Shown: positions 16,988-25,666 of the stretch, piece by piece
Numbering within the stretch: position 1 is the stretch's first letter
Layout: every line of letters starts with the position of its first letter
Assembly: GCA_036390995.1 (NCBI GenBank)
Contig: DASWAT010000064.1
Location: forward strand, 23,252 to 87,251
Length of the DNA stretch: 64,000 nucleotides
Reading direction: 5' to 3'
From: DASQQQ01 sp036390995
Lineage (GTDB): Bacteria; Actinomycetota; UBA4738; HRBIN12
Translations under genes and position numbers: made by a program
Notes under the pieces: model-generated
Databases searched by the model: none
What the model saw: only the letters and a program-made list of their open reading frames with translations
Told to the model about the DNA's origin: nothing

Positions 16988-19900
16988 CTACAGCACCTGC
17001 TCCCGGAATGCGAACGCGGTGGCCTCGGCGCGTGAGGACGCGCCGATCGCTGCGAACAGCTCGCCCAGGCGCCGGGTGACGTCGGGCTCTTGCACCCCCA
17101 GCGCCGTCGCGATCTCGGCGTTCGTATGTCCCTCCATGACCAGCCTCAGCAGCTCCATCTTCCCCTCGTCGATCGTCGGGGAGGGGGCCTCGCCGCCGGG
17201 TGGTGGCGGCGCGTCCCCGAGCATCCGTGACAGTCGACCGCCGACCGGTCCGCGGAACCACCGGGCCCGGACCTCACCGTCCAGTGTCCGCTGGGCGATC
17301 AGCGCGAGGACGATCCGAAGCTGGGAGCCGACCACCCGGCGAGCGTCCTCTCCCCCTGCGGCGAGCATCGCCTCCGCCGCCGGCGCCATGATGTCCAGGT
17401 TGAGGTCCTCGTGCATGGCCGACTCCAGCGCCCCGAACGCCGACCCCGCGGCCTCCACCGCCTGCTCGTTCGCACCGCGCGCTAGCCACACCCGGGCCAG
17501 CGCGGCGTCGGCTTGCGCCCCCCACGGGGGGTGTCCCGGAAGCAGGTGGATCAACTCCTTGGCCTTGGCCGCAGAGCTCTCGGCCAGGGCGAGCAGTCCG
17601 TCCTCTCCGCGTTCGGCTCCGAGCTTCGCGGCCTCGAGCGCCAATCTGGCCAGGATCTCGCATCGGGCGGCAGGGCTGCCCTGCTCGGTGGCGAGCTCGA
17701 GGGCTCGCTCCAGGTGCCGGCGCATCCCCTCCGGGTCGCCGGCGCCCGCATCGGTGATCCCCCGCCACACCTCGAGCAGACGAGCCCGCAGCGGGGTGGG
17801 ACTCTGGACCGCGGCGGTGGACGCCCGGTCCACCCAGGTCCGCGCGCCGGCGACCTCCCCGAGGTCCAGATGAGCCAGAGCGGTCCCGCCCGCGGCCAGG
17901 AACTCCAGCGCCCGGTCGCCGATCGCCTGGGCCAGCCGATAGGCCTCCTCGCCGCGCGAGACGGCCAGGTCGGGTATGCCCTTGGCACGGGCGAACACGT
18001 GGACCCCGTAGACCATCTGCGCCTCGGCGAGCGCCCGCTCACTCTCCTTGGCCATCGACTGCATCCGCGAAGCCAGGCGCCGGATCTCCTCGATGTGCCG
18101 GGCGGCACCCGATCCCAAGTGGATGTCGGGCGCCCAGTGGAGGTACGCCATCGCGATGATCGTCGACATCGCGCCGCGCCGGTCACCGACCTCCTCGAAT
18201 AACGAGAGAGCCCGCTCGAGCTTCTCCGCCGTCCGCGGGATCAGGACCTCGAGCGGGGTCCCCACGCTGATCTCGTGCAGCGTCTCGCCGGACGTGATCC
18301 GGTCGAGCATCTCGAACATCCTGCCCGCCTGGACCTGTTCCACGAACCATGCGCGGACCCGACCGAGATCGATGACCCCCAGCTCGCGGAGCGACGACGC
18401 CAGGGCCGCTCGGTCCTGTAGCGCCTCGGCCAGTTCGGCGGCACGCGCATAGGCCTCCTCGGCGGCATCGAAGTCGACCTCCCGCTCCGGCGGGGTGAAG
18501 GTCTCCCCCAGCGGAGCATGCAGGAGGTCCTGGCCCAGCTCGAGGCAGGCGGCGAGCTCCGCCTCGCGGTCCTCCTGCTGGAGAGCCAGCTCGCGCACGC
18601 GCATCGACATGGCCGCCGCCTGGTCGTCCTGCTCCGACAGGCGGAGGGCGGCGGCCCGCCGGAGCTGGACGTCCAGCTCGAGGTGGGAATCGCCGAGGGC
18701 CTCCACCAGGGCAGCGAGCTCGGCAAGCCCCTGCAATCGGTCCTGCGGGCGACGAAGCATGTCCAGGCCCTGATCCCTCGCCTGCAGGAGCGCCACCCGG
18801 TCCTGCGCCGCCGAGGCCGTCGGCAGCGCGAGCTCCACCACCCGCAGCACCTCCTCGGGAGCGTTGGCGGCAAGGGCGTTCCGGGTGGCCTCGATGGAGA
18901 ACCGCACGCACACCGCGGCATCGCCCGCCGCCCGGGCATGGTGGGCCAACACGGGAAGGCTCTCCGCGGTCGGCTCGCCCGCCAGGAGGAGCTGCACGAT
19001 GGCCTGGTGCACACCTCGGCGGCGGGCGGGGGTGAGCGTCCCGGCGGCGAACTCGCGCACCTGCTCGTGCGCGAAGCTGTAGTCGGCCGGGGAATCCGCA
19101 CCGTGCTGCAGGAGCAGGCCGGCGGCGACGGCCGGGCGGAGGGTCTCAGCCAGGACCTCCGGCTGGGGCGCCTCCTCGTCCGTGACCCGCACCATCACCT
19201 CCCGGACGTCCTTCAGGCTGAACCGCCGGCCGAGGACGGCGGCCAGGGCAAGGGCGCTTTTCGTGGCATCGGGCAGGCGGGCGGCCCGGCGGGAGATCAG
19301 CGTCCGGACCGCCGACGGCACCAGGCGCTCGGCGTTCTTCGCGAGCGTCCACCGCCCGTCGATCTCCTGGATCATCCCGGCGTCGCGATACGCGCGAGCC
19401 AGCTCCTCCAGGATGAACGGGACGCCCTCGGCCTGGGCATGGACGGTGGCGGCGCTGGGCCCGTCGATGGCCCCTCCAAGGACCTGGCGAAGCATCTCCG
19501 CGGTCTCCACCAGGGTGAACCGCTTGAGCTTGAGCCGTCGCACCAACCCCAGGCGCTCCATGTCGGCGATCAGCGTCACCGCCTCGGTGACGAACGCGAA
19601 CTCGTCGGGCCGCAGCGCCAGCACCAGCAAGATCGGGCAGGTCGCGTCCGCCCGGACGAGGTAGCGGAGCAACCGCAGGCTGTCCTCGTCGGCCCACTGC
19701 AGGTCGTCGACCGAGATGGCGAGCGGACGCTGAGCGGCAAGGCTGCCCACGGCGATCGCCGCCAGGTCGCACGCGCGCAGGAGCTTCTGGTCGGGAGGAA
19801 GGCTGGCCAACCCCGCGTCGTCCCGGCCCGAAAGGATCTCCAGGCTTCGCCGGAGATCCTCCTCGGCCGGCGTGCCCGTCGCGACCGCGACGGCCTCGGG

Positions 19901-20203
19901 GGCGCCGAGGATGGACCGGGCCAGCAGGAAAGGGCCGCGAAGCTCCTCGTCCGCGGCGACGGTGATCGAGGTGTACCCGGCAGCCTCCGCCATCTCGTTC
20001 ACCGCAAGCAGCAGCCGGGTCTTGCCGATGCCCGGCTCTCCTTCCACCGTGACGGCGGCAAGACGACCGGGCAACGAGGCTTCCAGCTCTTGGCGGACGG
20101 CCGCCAGCACCGATGGACGCCCTACGAGCGCACCCGTGACACGCCGCATCTGCAGCCCGAGGGGTGAGTACGGCTGCAGAGGTGGCTCCATCGCGGAGGT
20201 CAT
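16988..20203 (-). CDS. Large AAA ATPase transcriptional regulator with LuxR-type HTH
   Basis: Single-polypeptide regulator of about 1071 residues of the LAL/STAND type. Walker A is GEPGIGKT at 55-62 and Walker B lies in ISVDDLQWADED. A winged-helix-like region and a long helical TPR-like array follow (about 450-960). A C-terminal LuxR HTH (EGHTNAEIATALGVQEPDVTRRLGELFAAIG, split here by residues in between) occupies roughly the last 60 residues. ATG 20203 is chosen because the upstream extension to 20413 is low-complexity and crosses the divergent small gene; a start at 20290 is possible. The tight two-base junction with the ferredoxin-cyclase suggests that the regulator and cyclase form one signalling unit. 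Confidence 0.85.
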   Translation of the reverse strand: MTSAMEPPLQPYSPLGLQMRRVTGALVGRPSVLAAVRQELEASLPGRLAAVTVEGEPGIGKTRLLLAVNEMAEAAGYTSITVAADEELRGPFLLARSILGAPEAVAVATGTPAEEDLRRSLEILSGRDDAGLASLPPDQKLLRACDLAAIAVGSLAAQRPLAISVDDLQWADEDSLRLLRYLVRADATCPILLVLALRPDEFAFVTEAVTLIADMERLGLVRRLKLKRFTLVETAEMLRQVLGGAIDGPSAATVHAQAEGVPFILEELARAYRDAGMIQEIDGRWTLAKNAERLVPSAVRTLISRRAARLPDATKSALALAAVLGRRFSLKDVREVMVRVTDEEAPQPEVLAETLRPAVAAGLLLQHGADSPADYSFAHEQVREFAAGTLTPARRRGVHQAIVQLLLAGEPTAESLPVLAHHARAAGDAAVCVRFSIEATRNALAANAPEEVLRVVELALPTASAAQDRVALLQARDQGLDMLRRPQDRLQGLAELAALVEALGDSHLELDVQLRRAAALRLSEQDDQAAAMSMRVRELALQQEDREAELAACLELGQDLLHAPLGETFTPPEREVDFDAAEEAYARAAELAEALQDRAALASSLRELGVIDLGRVRAWFVEQVQAGRMFEMLDRITSGETLHEISVGTPLEVLIPRTAEKLERALSLFEEVGDRRGAMSTIIAMAYLHWAPDIHLGSGAARHIEEIRRLASRMQSMAKESERALAEAQMVYGVHVFARAKGIPDLAVSRGEEAYRLAQAIGDRALEFLAAGGTALAHLDLGEVAGARTWVDRASTAAVQSPTPLRARLLEVWRGITDAGAGDPEGMRRHLERALELATEQGSPAARCEILARLALEAAKLGAERGEDGLLALAESSAAKAKELIHLLPGHPPWGAQADAALARVWLARGANEQAVEAAGSAFGALESAMHEDLNLDIMAPAAEAMLAAGGEDARRVVGSQLRIVLALIAQRTLDGEVRARWFRGPVGGRLSRMLGDAPPPPGGEAPSPTIDEGKMELLRLVMEGHTNAEIATALGVQEPDVTRRLGELFAAIGASSRAEATAFAFREQVL

Positions 20204-20288
20204 TGTGTCACGCAGGTCGTTGCTTGAGCCGGGCCGCGATGCAGGCGACGATGCCGCGACGCGCTGCCCCGCGACACCTGGAGGATCC

Positions 20289-20486
20289 ATGACGGGATGG
20301 TGGGCAGCAGCGTTCGTGATCCTGTGGGTGCTCGTCTTCGTGCTCGCGGTCGTGGTGGTCGCGCTGGCGCGCCAGGTCGGCACGCTGCATCTCCGTCTCG
20401 GGCGGACGTGCATCGACCACGTCCCCGAGCGCTTGGACTACCCGCGGGTCGCCGACTTCACGGTGTGGGAGCGCCAGGAGGGCTAG
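20289..20486 (+). CDS. Small membrane protein, possibly remnant of a TlpA/MauD-like thioredoxin
   Basis: 65 residues: one membrane helix (about residues 4-28) followed by ALARQVGTLHLRLG and a short polar tail ending in TAG at 20484-20486. The ATG has an excellent GGAGG ribosome site five bases away. Its start resembles the membrane anchor of MauD/TlpA-like disulfide oxidoreductases, but no thioredoxin CxxC domain follows, so it may be a truncated remnant or a free-standing microprotein. The 3' end overlaps the convergent cyclase gene by 29 bases. Confidence 0.55.
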   Translation: MTGWWAAAFVILWVLVFVLAVVVVALARQVGTLHLRLGRTCIDHVPERLDYPRVADFTVWERQEG

Positions 20487-21663
20487 GCCCGAGCAGGAAC
20501 CAGGTGGGCATCGTGCCCTTGCCCTTGACCTCGATCGCGCCCCGCGGCTCGAACACGAACCGGCCGTCGAGCCGGCGGACGACGCGCTCGGTCACCTGGA
20601 TCCGCCCGGGCAGGCCGTGGCTCTCCATCCGGCTCGCGGTGTTCACCGTGTCGCCCCACAGGTCGTAGATGAACTTGCGGGTGCCGATCACCCCTGCCAC
20701 CACCGGACCCGTGTCGATCCCGACCCGCAGCGGCAATCGATCCGTGGCCGACGCGAGCATGGCAAGCGCCATGTCGGCGACGGCCTCGAGGTGATCCGCC
20801 CGGGGCTCCGGGATCCCACCGGCGAGCATGTAGGCGTCACCGATCGTCTTGATCTTCTCCAGGCCGCGTTCGTCGGCCAGGCGATCGAACACCGTGAACA
20901 CCTCGTCGAGCAGCTCCACCACCCGCTCGGGAGGAAGCGTGGCCGAGCGAGGCGTGAAGTCCACGATGTCGGCGAACAGCACGCTCGCTTCGGGGAAGCG
21001 ATCGGCGATCACCTCCTCGCGCTCCTTCAGCCGGGCGGCGATCGGGCCTGGAAGCACGTTCAGGAGGAGCCGTTCCGAGCGCCGGTGCTCTCGCTCGCGC
21101 TGGCGGACGAAGTACTGGAGCAGCAGGTACGCGGTCAGGGACACGCCGGCCACGTTGCCCACGAAGAAGGCCACCCGCACGGCGGTGGGGATGTCGGCCG
21201 GGGTGAGGCCCGGATCCACCAGCCCCGAGATCCCGAGCAGCGCCAGGTACCCGCCGAACCACGGCCAGGCCTGCCGCGTCCCCGAGAACATCAGCGCGCC
21301 GAGCGGCGACGTGAGCGCCCACAGCGAGACCCCGCTCGAGGCCTCGAACCCGCCGAGGCTCCATTGCAGCAGGAAGGGCAGCCCCAACATCAGGCCGAGC
21401 TGGGCAGACCGGAACGCCCGGTACCGCTTGGTACGCACGAACAGCGCCAGGGACGCCCCCGACACGACCTGGTAGGCGAAGGGGATCGAGGCCGACAGCG
21501 GCAGCCCCAACAGCAGATACGTGATCACCCACCCGGACGCCAGCACCAGGACCAGGACGGTCGACAGCGTCAGGGTCGCCTTGCGGATCCGCTCGTCCTC
21601 GTCGTCGGTGGGCAGTACGCCCACGGAGACGAGGCGCTGGACGAACCCCCCACCGAGCTGCAA
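20458..21663 (-). CDS. Membrane-bound class III adenylate cyclase
   Basis: 401 residues. Six or so hydrophobic segments (about 30-185) form a membrane anchor. A helical linker containing RLLLNVLPGPIAARLKERE, the usual cyclase-transducing coil, leads to the catalytic domain. The metal aspartates are D232 (FADIVDFT) and D276 (KTIGDAY), the adenine-selecting lysine is K272, and the LWGDTVNTASRM segment supplies the Asp/Asn/Arg set. All catalytic positions are present, so it should make cAMP from ATP. The start is probably TTG 21663, with a GGGGGG stretch just upstream; a GTG further in is possible. Confidence 0.88.
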   Translation of the reverse strand: MQLGGGFVQRLVSVGVLPTDDEDERIRKATLTLSTVLVLVLASGWVITYLLLGLPLSASIPFAYQVVSGASLALFVRTKRYRAFRSAQLGLMLGLPFLLQWSLGGFEASSGVSLWALTSPLGALMFSGTRQAWPWFGGYLALLGISGLVDPGLTPADIPTAVRVAFFVGNVAGVSLTAYLLLQYFVRQREREHRRSERLLLNVLPGPIAARLKEREEVIADRFPEASVLFADIVDFTPRSATLPPERVVELLDEVFTVFDRLADERGLEKIKTIGDAYMLAGGIPEPRADHLEAVADMALAMLASATDRLPLRVGIDTGPVVAGVIGTRKFIYDLWGDTVNTASRMESHGLPGRIQVTERVVRRLDGRFVFEPRGAIEVKGKGTMPTWFLLGPSPPGAPTP

Positions 21664-21755
21664 CGGCCCCCCACGGATGCGAGTCGACGCCCGAATCTAT
21701 CCCGGCCGGGCACGCGCCGCGACGATCCGTGTTGAAGATCGGTGGGACCGGGCGC

Positions 21756-21761
21756 TACCGT
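21756..21761 (+). promoter_or_regulatory. -10 box TACCGT of leaderless AMP-ligase gene
   Basis: TACCGT ends seven bases before the ATG at 21769, with no Shine-Dalgarno sequence. This decides the start over the in-frame ATG at 21742, which lies upstream of the box. Confidence 0.5.
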
Positions 21762-21768
21762 CCGCGGG

Positions 21769-23253
21769 ATGGGGGGTGCGAACCTGGGGCTTGGGTCGTG
21801 GATCGCGCGTCGCGCGCGCGCGTCGCCGTCGCGCGCGGCGCTTGTCTCCGAGGAGCGCTCCCTCACGTACGCCGAGCTCGACGAGAGGATCCGCAGGCTG
21901 GCGAACGCCCTCGTCGCGATGGGTGTGCAGCCGGGGGACCGAGTCGGCTACGTGGGTCCGAACCATCCGTCCTTCCTCGAGACGCTCTTCGCCACCGGCA
22001 CGGTCGGCGGGGTGTTCGTCCCCATCAACCCGGCCCTGCCGCACGAGTCGATCGCGTTCGAGCTCGGCGACGCCGGATGCCGGGTGCTCTTCCAGGCGGC
22101 GGGCGTCGGAGGAACCGACGGGGTCCCCATGCGCGTGGTCGTCGGTCCCTCCTACGACGCGGTCGTCGCCGACGCGCGGGCCGACCCGGTGGAGCGCTCG
22201 GTGGGGCTCGACCATCTGGCGGTCCTCCCGTACACCTCGGGGACCACTGGGTCGCCCAAGGGCGTGATGCTCACCCACGGCAACCTCACGTGGAACGTCG
22301 TGAACATGCTCGCCGCGGTCGACTTCGGTTCGGGCGAGGCGACCCTTGCGACGGCGCCGCTGTTCCGGATGGGCGGGCTCGGCGTGACGGTGCTCGAGAC
22401 CCTGTTCGTGGGCGGCACGGTGGTGCTGATGGCGCGGCCGGATCCCGAGGATGCCCTCGACCTGATCGAGCGGCACCGCATCGGCCTGGTGTTCGCGGGG
22501 CCGGACATCCTGGGCGGGCTCACGCGGAGCCCGCGGTGGGAGCACGCCGACCTGTCGAGCGTCCGGATCTGCATCACCGGCGGCACCACGGTCCCCGAGC
22601 GCCTGATCCGAGCGTTCCTCGACCGCGGGCTCCCGCTGAACCAGGGGTACGGCCTCACCGAGGCGTCGCCGGTCGTATCGATCCTCGGCTCGGACGACAT
22701 GCTCCGCAAGCTCGGTTCCGCCGGCACCCCTGCGATGCTGTGCGACGTGCGCGTGGTGAACGAGGACCTGACCGACGCCCCTCCCGGGCACATGGGCGAG
22801 ATCCTGATCCGCGGTCCGAACGTGACGGTCGGATACTGGCGACGGCCCGACGCCGCGCCGTTCACGGACGACGGCTGGCTCCGGACCGGCGACGCCGGTC
22901 GTCTGGACGACGAGGGCTTCCTGTACATGGTCGACCGGGTCGCGGACGCCTACACGGTGGACGGGCGGCGGGTGTTCCCCTCGGACGTCGAGCGGGCGCT
23001 ACTCGAGCATCCCGCCGTGGCCGACTGCGCCGTCACGAGCGTCCCCGACAGAGCGGCGATCGAGGTCGGGGTCGCGTTCGTCGTGGTCGAGGCCGGAGCC
23101 TCCGCGGACGGCCCCGCGCTCCTCGAGTTCGCCCGGGAGCGCCTGCCGAGGCCTGAGGTCCTCGGCCGGGTCGAGCTCGTCGACGCGATCCCCCGCAACC
23201 CGGTGGGCAAGGTCCTTCGGCGAGAGCTCCGCGGCCGCCCCCGTGCCGACTGA
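21769..23253 (+). CDS. Acyl-CoA synthetase / AMP-dependent ligase
   Basis: 494-residue ANL-superfamily enzyme that adenylates a carboxylic acid and usually transfers it to CoA. The P-loop is YTSGTTGSPKG, motif A5 is NQGYGLTEASP, the ATP-binding aspartate lies in GWLRTGDAG, and the A10 lysine is in PRNPVGKVLRREL. The hinge region reads DRVADAYTVDGRRVFPSDVE, departing from the common DRxKDxIxxGGxNV pattern, so the thioesterification conformation may differ. Likely a medium- or long-chain fatty-acid or aromatic-acid CoA ligase; substrate not assignable. It stands alone upstream of the toxin-antitoxin genes. Confidence 0.86.
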   Translation: MGGANLGLGSWIARRARASPSRAALVSEERSLTYAELDERIRRLANALVAMGVQPGDRVGYVGPNHPSFLETLFATGTVGGVFVPINPALPHESIAFELGDAGCRVLFQAAGVGGTDGVPMRVVVGPSYDAVVADARADPVERSVGLDHLAVLPYTSGTTGSPKGVMLTHGNLTWNVVNMLAAVDFGSGEATLATAPLFRMGGLGVTVLETLFVGGTVVLMARPDPEDALDLIERHRIGLVFAGPDILGGLTRSPRWEHADLSSVRICITGGTTVPERLIRAFLDRGLPLNQGYGLTEASPVVSILGSDDMLRKLGSAGTPAMLCDVRVVNEDLTDAPPGHMGEILIRGPNVTVGYWRRPDAAPFTDDGWLRTGDAGRLDDEGFLYMVDRVADAYTVDGRRVFPSDVERALLEHPAVADCAVTSVPDRAAIEVGVAFVVVEAGASADGPALLEFARERLPRPEVLGRVELVDAIPRNPVGKVLRRELRGRPRAD

Positions 23254-23256
23254 CGG

Positions 23257-23297
23257 CTTGCGTTCCGATTGCACTTGCGTTTTCCTTGCGTTAGCCT
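23257..23297 (+). promoter_or_regulatory. Triple CTTGCGTT repeat and -10 box upstream of the Xre-RES antitoxin
   Basis: CTTGCGTT occurs three times as direct repeats at 23257-23264, 23274-23281 and 23285-23292. The last runs into TAGCCT (23292-23297), six bases before the ATG at 23304. The arrangement fits cooperative binding of an HTH antitoxin over its own leaderless promoter. Confidence 0.55.
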
Positions 23298-23303
23298 GGA
23301 CCC

Positions 23304-24116
23304 ATGGCGACCCTCCTCACCTTGAAGCAGCCGGCCGTGGCCGCCGATCGCCTGGAGCCCGTGGCGGGCGACCTGATCCGCGACCTCGACGACTTGATCC
23401 CGCGCGCGCTCCGGGGATCCGGCTCGGCCGCCACGGCCTACGTCCGCACCTGGCGGCTCCTCGCGGCCCGCCTCCTCGAGCTCGCCCACGTCGAGCGCCC
23501 GGAGGCGGTCGCGATGTCGGAGACCGGCTTCATGCTGGCGGACGTGACGGCCTCCCCCGCTCCCCTCGCCGCCAGGCTCCTGGACCAGCTGGCGCTCCAG
23601 GCGCCGTTCTCGCCGTGGGTGGCGCGCTACGGCCCGGGCCGAGGCATCGCGGTGTTCCTCCTGGACGAGATCCGGCGCCTGGTGCCGGACCTCGAGCCGA
23701 TGTCGCACCGGGGCACCGCGCTCCCCCACTGGGACCTGTCGCCGGACGACTTCTCCCGGTTCGCGCACAACGTTTGGGTCCAGATCCAGCAGGAGACGCC
23801 TCCGCTGGCCCGGATCCAGGCGGTCCTGCGGCTGTCCGACACCGAGCTCGGCCGGCTGTTCGGCGTCCGTCGGCAGGCGGCGTCGCAGTGGCTGCAGGAC
23901 GGCATCCCCCCGGCCAGGCTCCGGAAGGCGCTCGCGGTGCTCCAGGTCGTCGACCTGCTGGAGCGGAACCTGCAGCCGGATCGCATCCCCGCGGCGGCCC
24001 GGACGCCGGCCCCCGCCTACGACGGCCTCACCATGCTCCAGATGATCGAGCGCGACCGCCACGTGGACCTGCTCGAGATCACCCGCGCCTCGTTCGACTG
24101 GACGGCGACGGCTTAG
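23304..24116 (+). CDS. Xre/MbcA/ParS-type antitoxin, enlarged
   Basis: 270 residues. The C-terminal half carries a helix-turn-helix (LSDTELGRLFGVRRQAASQW) followed by the Xre/MbcA/ParS toxin-binding tail (YDGLTMLQMIERDRHVDLLEI), as expected for antitoxins of RES toxins. The N-terminal half, about 130 residues, is an extra helical domain not found in the usual 130-150 residue antitoxins. It is followed after three bases by the RES-domain gene. It should neutralise the toxin and repress its own promoter, which carries three direct repeats. Confidence 0.72.
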   Translation: MATLLTLKQPAVAADRLEPVAGDLIRDLDDLIPRALRGSGSAATAYVRTWRLLAARLLELAHVERPEAVAMSETGFMLADVTASPAPLAARLLDQLALQAPFSPWVARYGPGRGIAVFLLDEIRRLVPDLEPMSHRGTALPHWDLSPDDFSRFAHNVWVQIQQETPPLARIQAVLRLSDTELGRLFGVRRQAASQWLQDGIPPARLRKALAVLQVVDLLERNLQPDRIPAAARTPAPAYDGLTMLQMIERDRHVDLLEITRASFDWTATA

Positions 24117-24119
24117 GCC

Positions 24120-24650
24120 GTGGCCGTCCGGTTCCGGCACGTCCGGCGCGCCGGCACCTACCTGCGCGTGGCCGACCCGGACTGGGATGACCCGCTCGAC
24201 GGCTCGTTCGCGGCCGAGCGCGGTGGCCGATGGAACCCTCCCGGCTCGTTCGCCGTGGTCTACCTGTGCGCCACGGTCGAGGTGGCGAGAGCCAACGCGC
24301 TGCGGAAGCTCGGAGGACTGCCGTACGGCCTGCTGGACCTCCGCTCCGACCGCCGGCCCGATCTGGTGGCCGCGGAGGTTCCGGATGCACGGCCGGTCGA
24401 CGTCGTGACCGACGCCGGGTGCAGGGCCGCCGGGCTCCCGGCGACCTACCCGAAGGACGGTCGCGGCCGCGAGGTTCCCTGGACCCGATGTCAGCCCGTG
24501 GGGTCGGCGGCGTGGAGCCAAGGCGAACCCGGCATCGTGTGCCGCACGGCCGCGTCGGTCGAGCGGGGCGAGGAACTCGCCTGGTTCCCCGACCACGGGG
24601 GCGCGCTCCGGTTGCTCACCCGTCGGGCCTTCGACGACTGGTTCGCGTAG
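24120..24650 (+). CDS. RES-domain toxin
   Basis: 176-residue protein of the RES family, related to ADP-ribosyltransferases; characterised members degrade NAD+ to arrest growth. The conserved arginine lies in GGRWNPPGSFAVVYLC, with the following acidic VEVARAN helix. A later serine lies in the TAASVERGEELAWF stretch. The GTG start at 24120 follows the antitoxin stop by three bases, so the pair is coupled. No membrane or secretion signal is seen. Its stop codon overlaps a promoter-like box for tag. Confidence 0.8.
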   Translation: MAVRFRHVRRAGTYLRVADPDWDDPLDGSFAAERGGRWNPPGSFAVVYLCATVEVARANALRKLGGLPYGLLDLRSDRRPDLVAAEVPDARPVDVVTDAGCRAAGLPATYPKDGRGREVPWTRCQPVGSAAWSQGEPGIVCRTAASVERGEELAWFPDHGGALRLLTRRAFDDWFA

Positions 24651-24653
24651 GTT
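24648..24653 (+). promoter_or_regulatory. -10 box TAGGTT of leaderless tag
   Basis: TAGGTT begins at the stop codon of the RES gene and ends six bases before the GTG start of tag. Tag could therefore be transcribed independently of the toxin operon. Confidence 0.45.
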
Positions 24654-24659
24654 CTCACC

Positions 24660-25250
24660 GTGCAGAGGCGATGCGCGTGGGCGGACGGGAGCGATGCGCT
24701 GTACCTCGCCTACCACGACGAGGAGTGGGGGGTGCCCTCGCACGACGACCGGCACCTGTTCGAGATGCTCGTCCTCGAGGGCGCCCAGGCCGGCCTGTCG
24801 TGGTCCACGATCCTGCGCAAGCGCGAGGGCTACCGCTCGGCGTTCGCGGGCTTCGACGCCGAGCGGGTTGCCCGGTTCGACCGACGCAAGGTCGAGCGGC
24901 TGCTCGCCGATCCGGGCATCGTCCGCAACCGCCTCAAGGTGGAGTCGGCCGTGAACAACGCCCGATGCGCGCTCCGGGTCCGCGTCGAGCTTGGATCGCT
25001 CGACGCCTACCTGTGGGGGTTCGTCGACGGCACGCCGATCCGCAACCGCTGGACGAGGCTGGAGGAGATACCCGCCGAGACCGACGAGTCACGAGCCATG
25101 AGCAAGGACCTCAAGACGCGCGGCTTCCGTTTCGTCGGCCCGACGGTGTGCTACGCGTTCATGCAGGCGACCGGCATGGTGAACGACCACGTAGCGTCTT
25201 GCTTCCGATACAAGGAGCTGAGTCTCCACGAAGGAGATCCGAGACCCTAA
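24660..25250 (+). CDS. tag: DNA-3-methyladenine glycosylase I
   Basis: 196-residue base-excision repair enzyme that removes 3-methyladenine from alkylated DNA. It starts VQRRCAWADGSD and contains YHDEEWGVP, the FEMLVLEGAQAGLSWSTILRKR helix pair and FVGPTVCYAFMQATGMVNDH. Zinc ligands expected from E. coli Tag are present: C5, H19, H177 and C181. The last two lie in a segment whose DNA (25173-25207) is repeated twice more downstream. GTG 24660 is leaderless. The C-terminal ten residues beyond the repeat are variable, as expected at a recombination boundary. Confidence 0.93.
   Translation: MQRRCAWADGSDALYLAYHDEEWGVPSHDDRHLFEMLVLEGAQAGLSWSTILRKREGYRSAFAGFDAERVARFDRRKVERLLADPGIVRNRLKVESAVNNARCALRVRVELGSLDAYLWGFVDGTPIRNRWTRLEEIPAETDESRAMSKDLKTRGFRFVGPTVCYAFMQATGMVNDHVASCFRYKELSLHEGDPRP
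25173..25207 (+). repeat. tag 3'-end repeat, copy R1 (inside tag)
   Basis: 35-base core running from GGCATGGTGAACGACC to TGCTTCCG, coding for GMVNDHVASCFR in tag. Contains a small imperfect dyad TGGT-GAACG-ACCA. Two further direct copies lie at 25879 and 27537. Confidence 0.85.
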
Positions 25251-25291
25251 GCCACACCCGTCGGGACTTCAGATCGAGGTCTCGGATCAGA

Positions 25292-25666
25292 CTAGATCGA
25301 CCCCGATCCCTTGCACACCTCGCCGTTCTTCTTGTTCACGGCACGCACCGCGATCGTGTCCGTGCCGGAGGCGTTCCTCACGGTCCTGTCGATCTCGAAG
25401 TCTCCATCGTGCTCTGTGGCCCGCGTACCGCGCCAGACCACCGAGCCGTTGTGCCGCATCACGGCCCGCCAGGTTTGCCCTGCCCGCGGTGTGTGCCCCT
25501 CGAAATCGACCTCGATACTGCCTTCGCGGTCCAACTCCAGCGTCCAATGCGACCTGAGCGTGCACTGGCCGCTCTTGAAGACTTCCGTGTCTTCAGCTCG
25601 GGCGGCGGGAGCCGCGATCGTAAGGAGAGCCAGAAGAACGATGATCGTCCGCATGAGTCTCGTCAT
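25292..25666 (-). CDS. Secreted hypothetical protein (island cassette 1)
   Basis: 124 residues with a classic Sec signal peptide (MTRLMRTIIVLLALLTIA followed by an A-x-A cleavage site near residue 24). The mature part is about 100 residues, predicted beta-rich, with two cysteines (SGQC and EVCKG) that may form a disulfide. The ATG at 25666 has GGGAGGAAG just upstream. It lies between repeat copies R1 and R2, opposite in direction to tag. Family unknown. Codon usage is less GC-biased than in the neighbours, consistent with acquisition. Confidence 0.68.
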   Translation of the reverse strand: MTRLMRTIIVLLALLTIAAPAARAEDTEVFKSGQCTLRSHWTLELDREGSIEVDFEGHTPRAGQTWRAVMRHNGSVVWRGTRATEHDGDFEIDRTVRNASGTDTIAVRAVNKKNGEVCKGSGSI

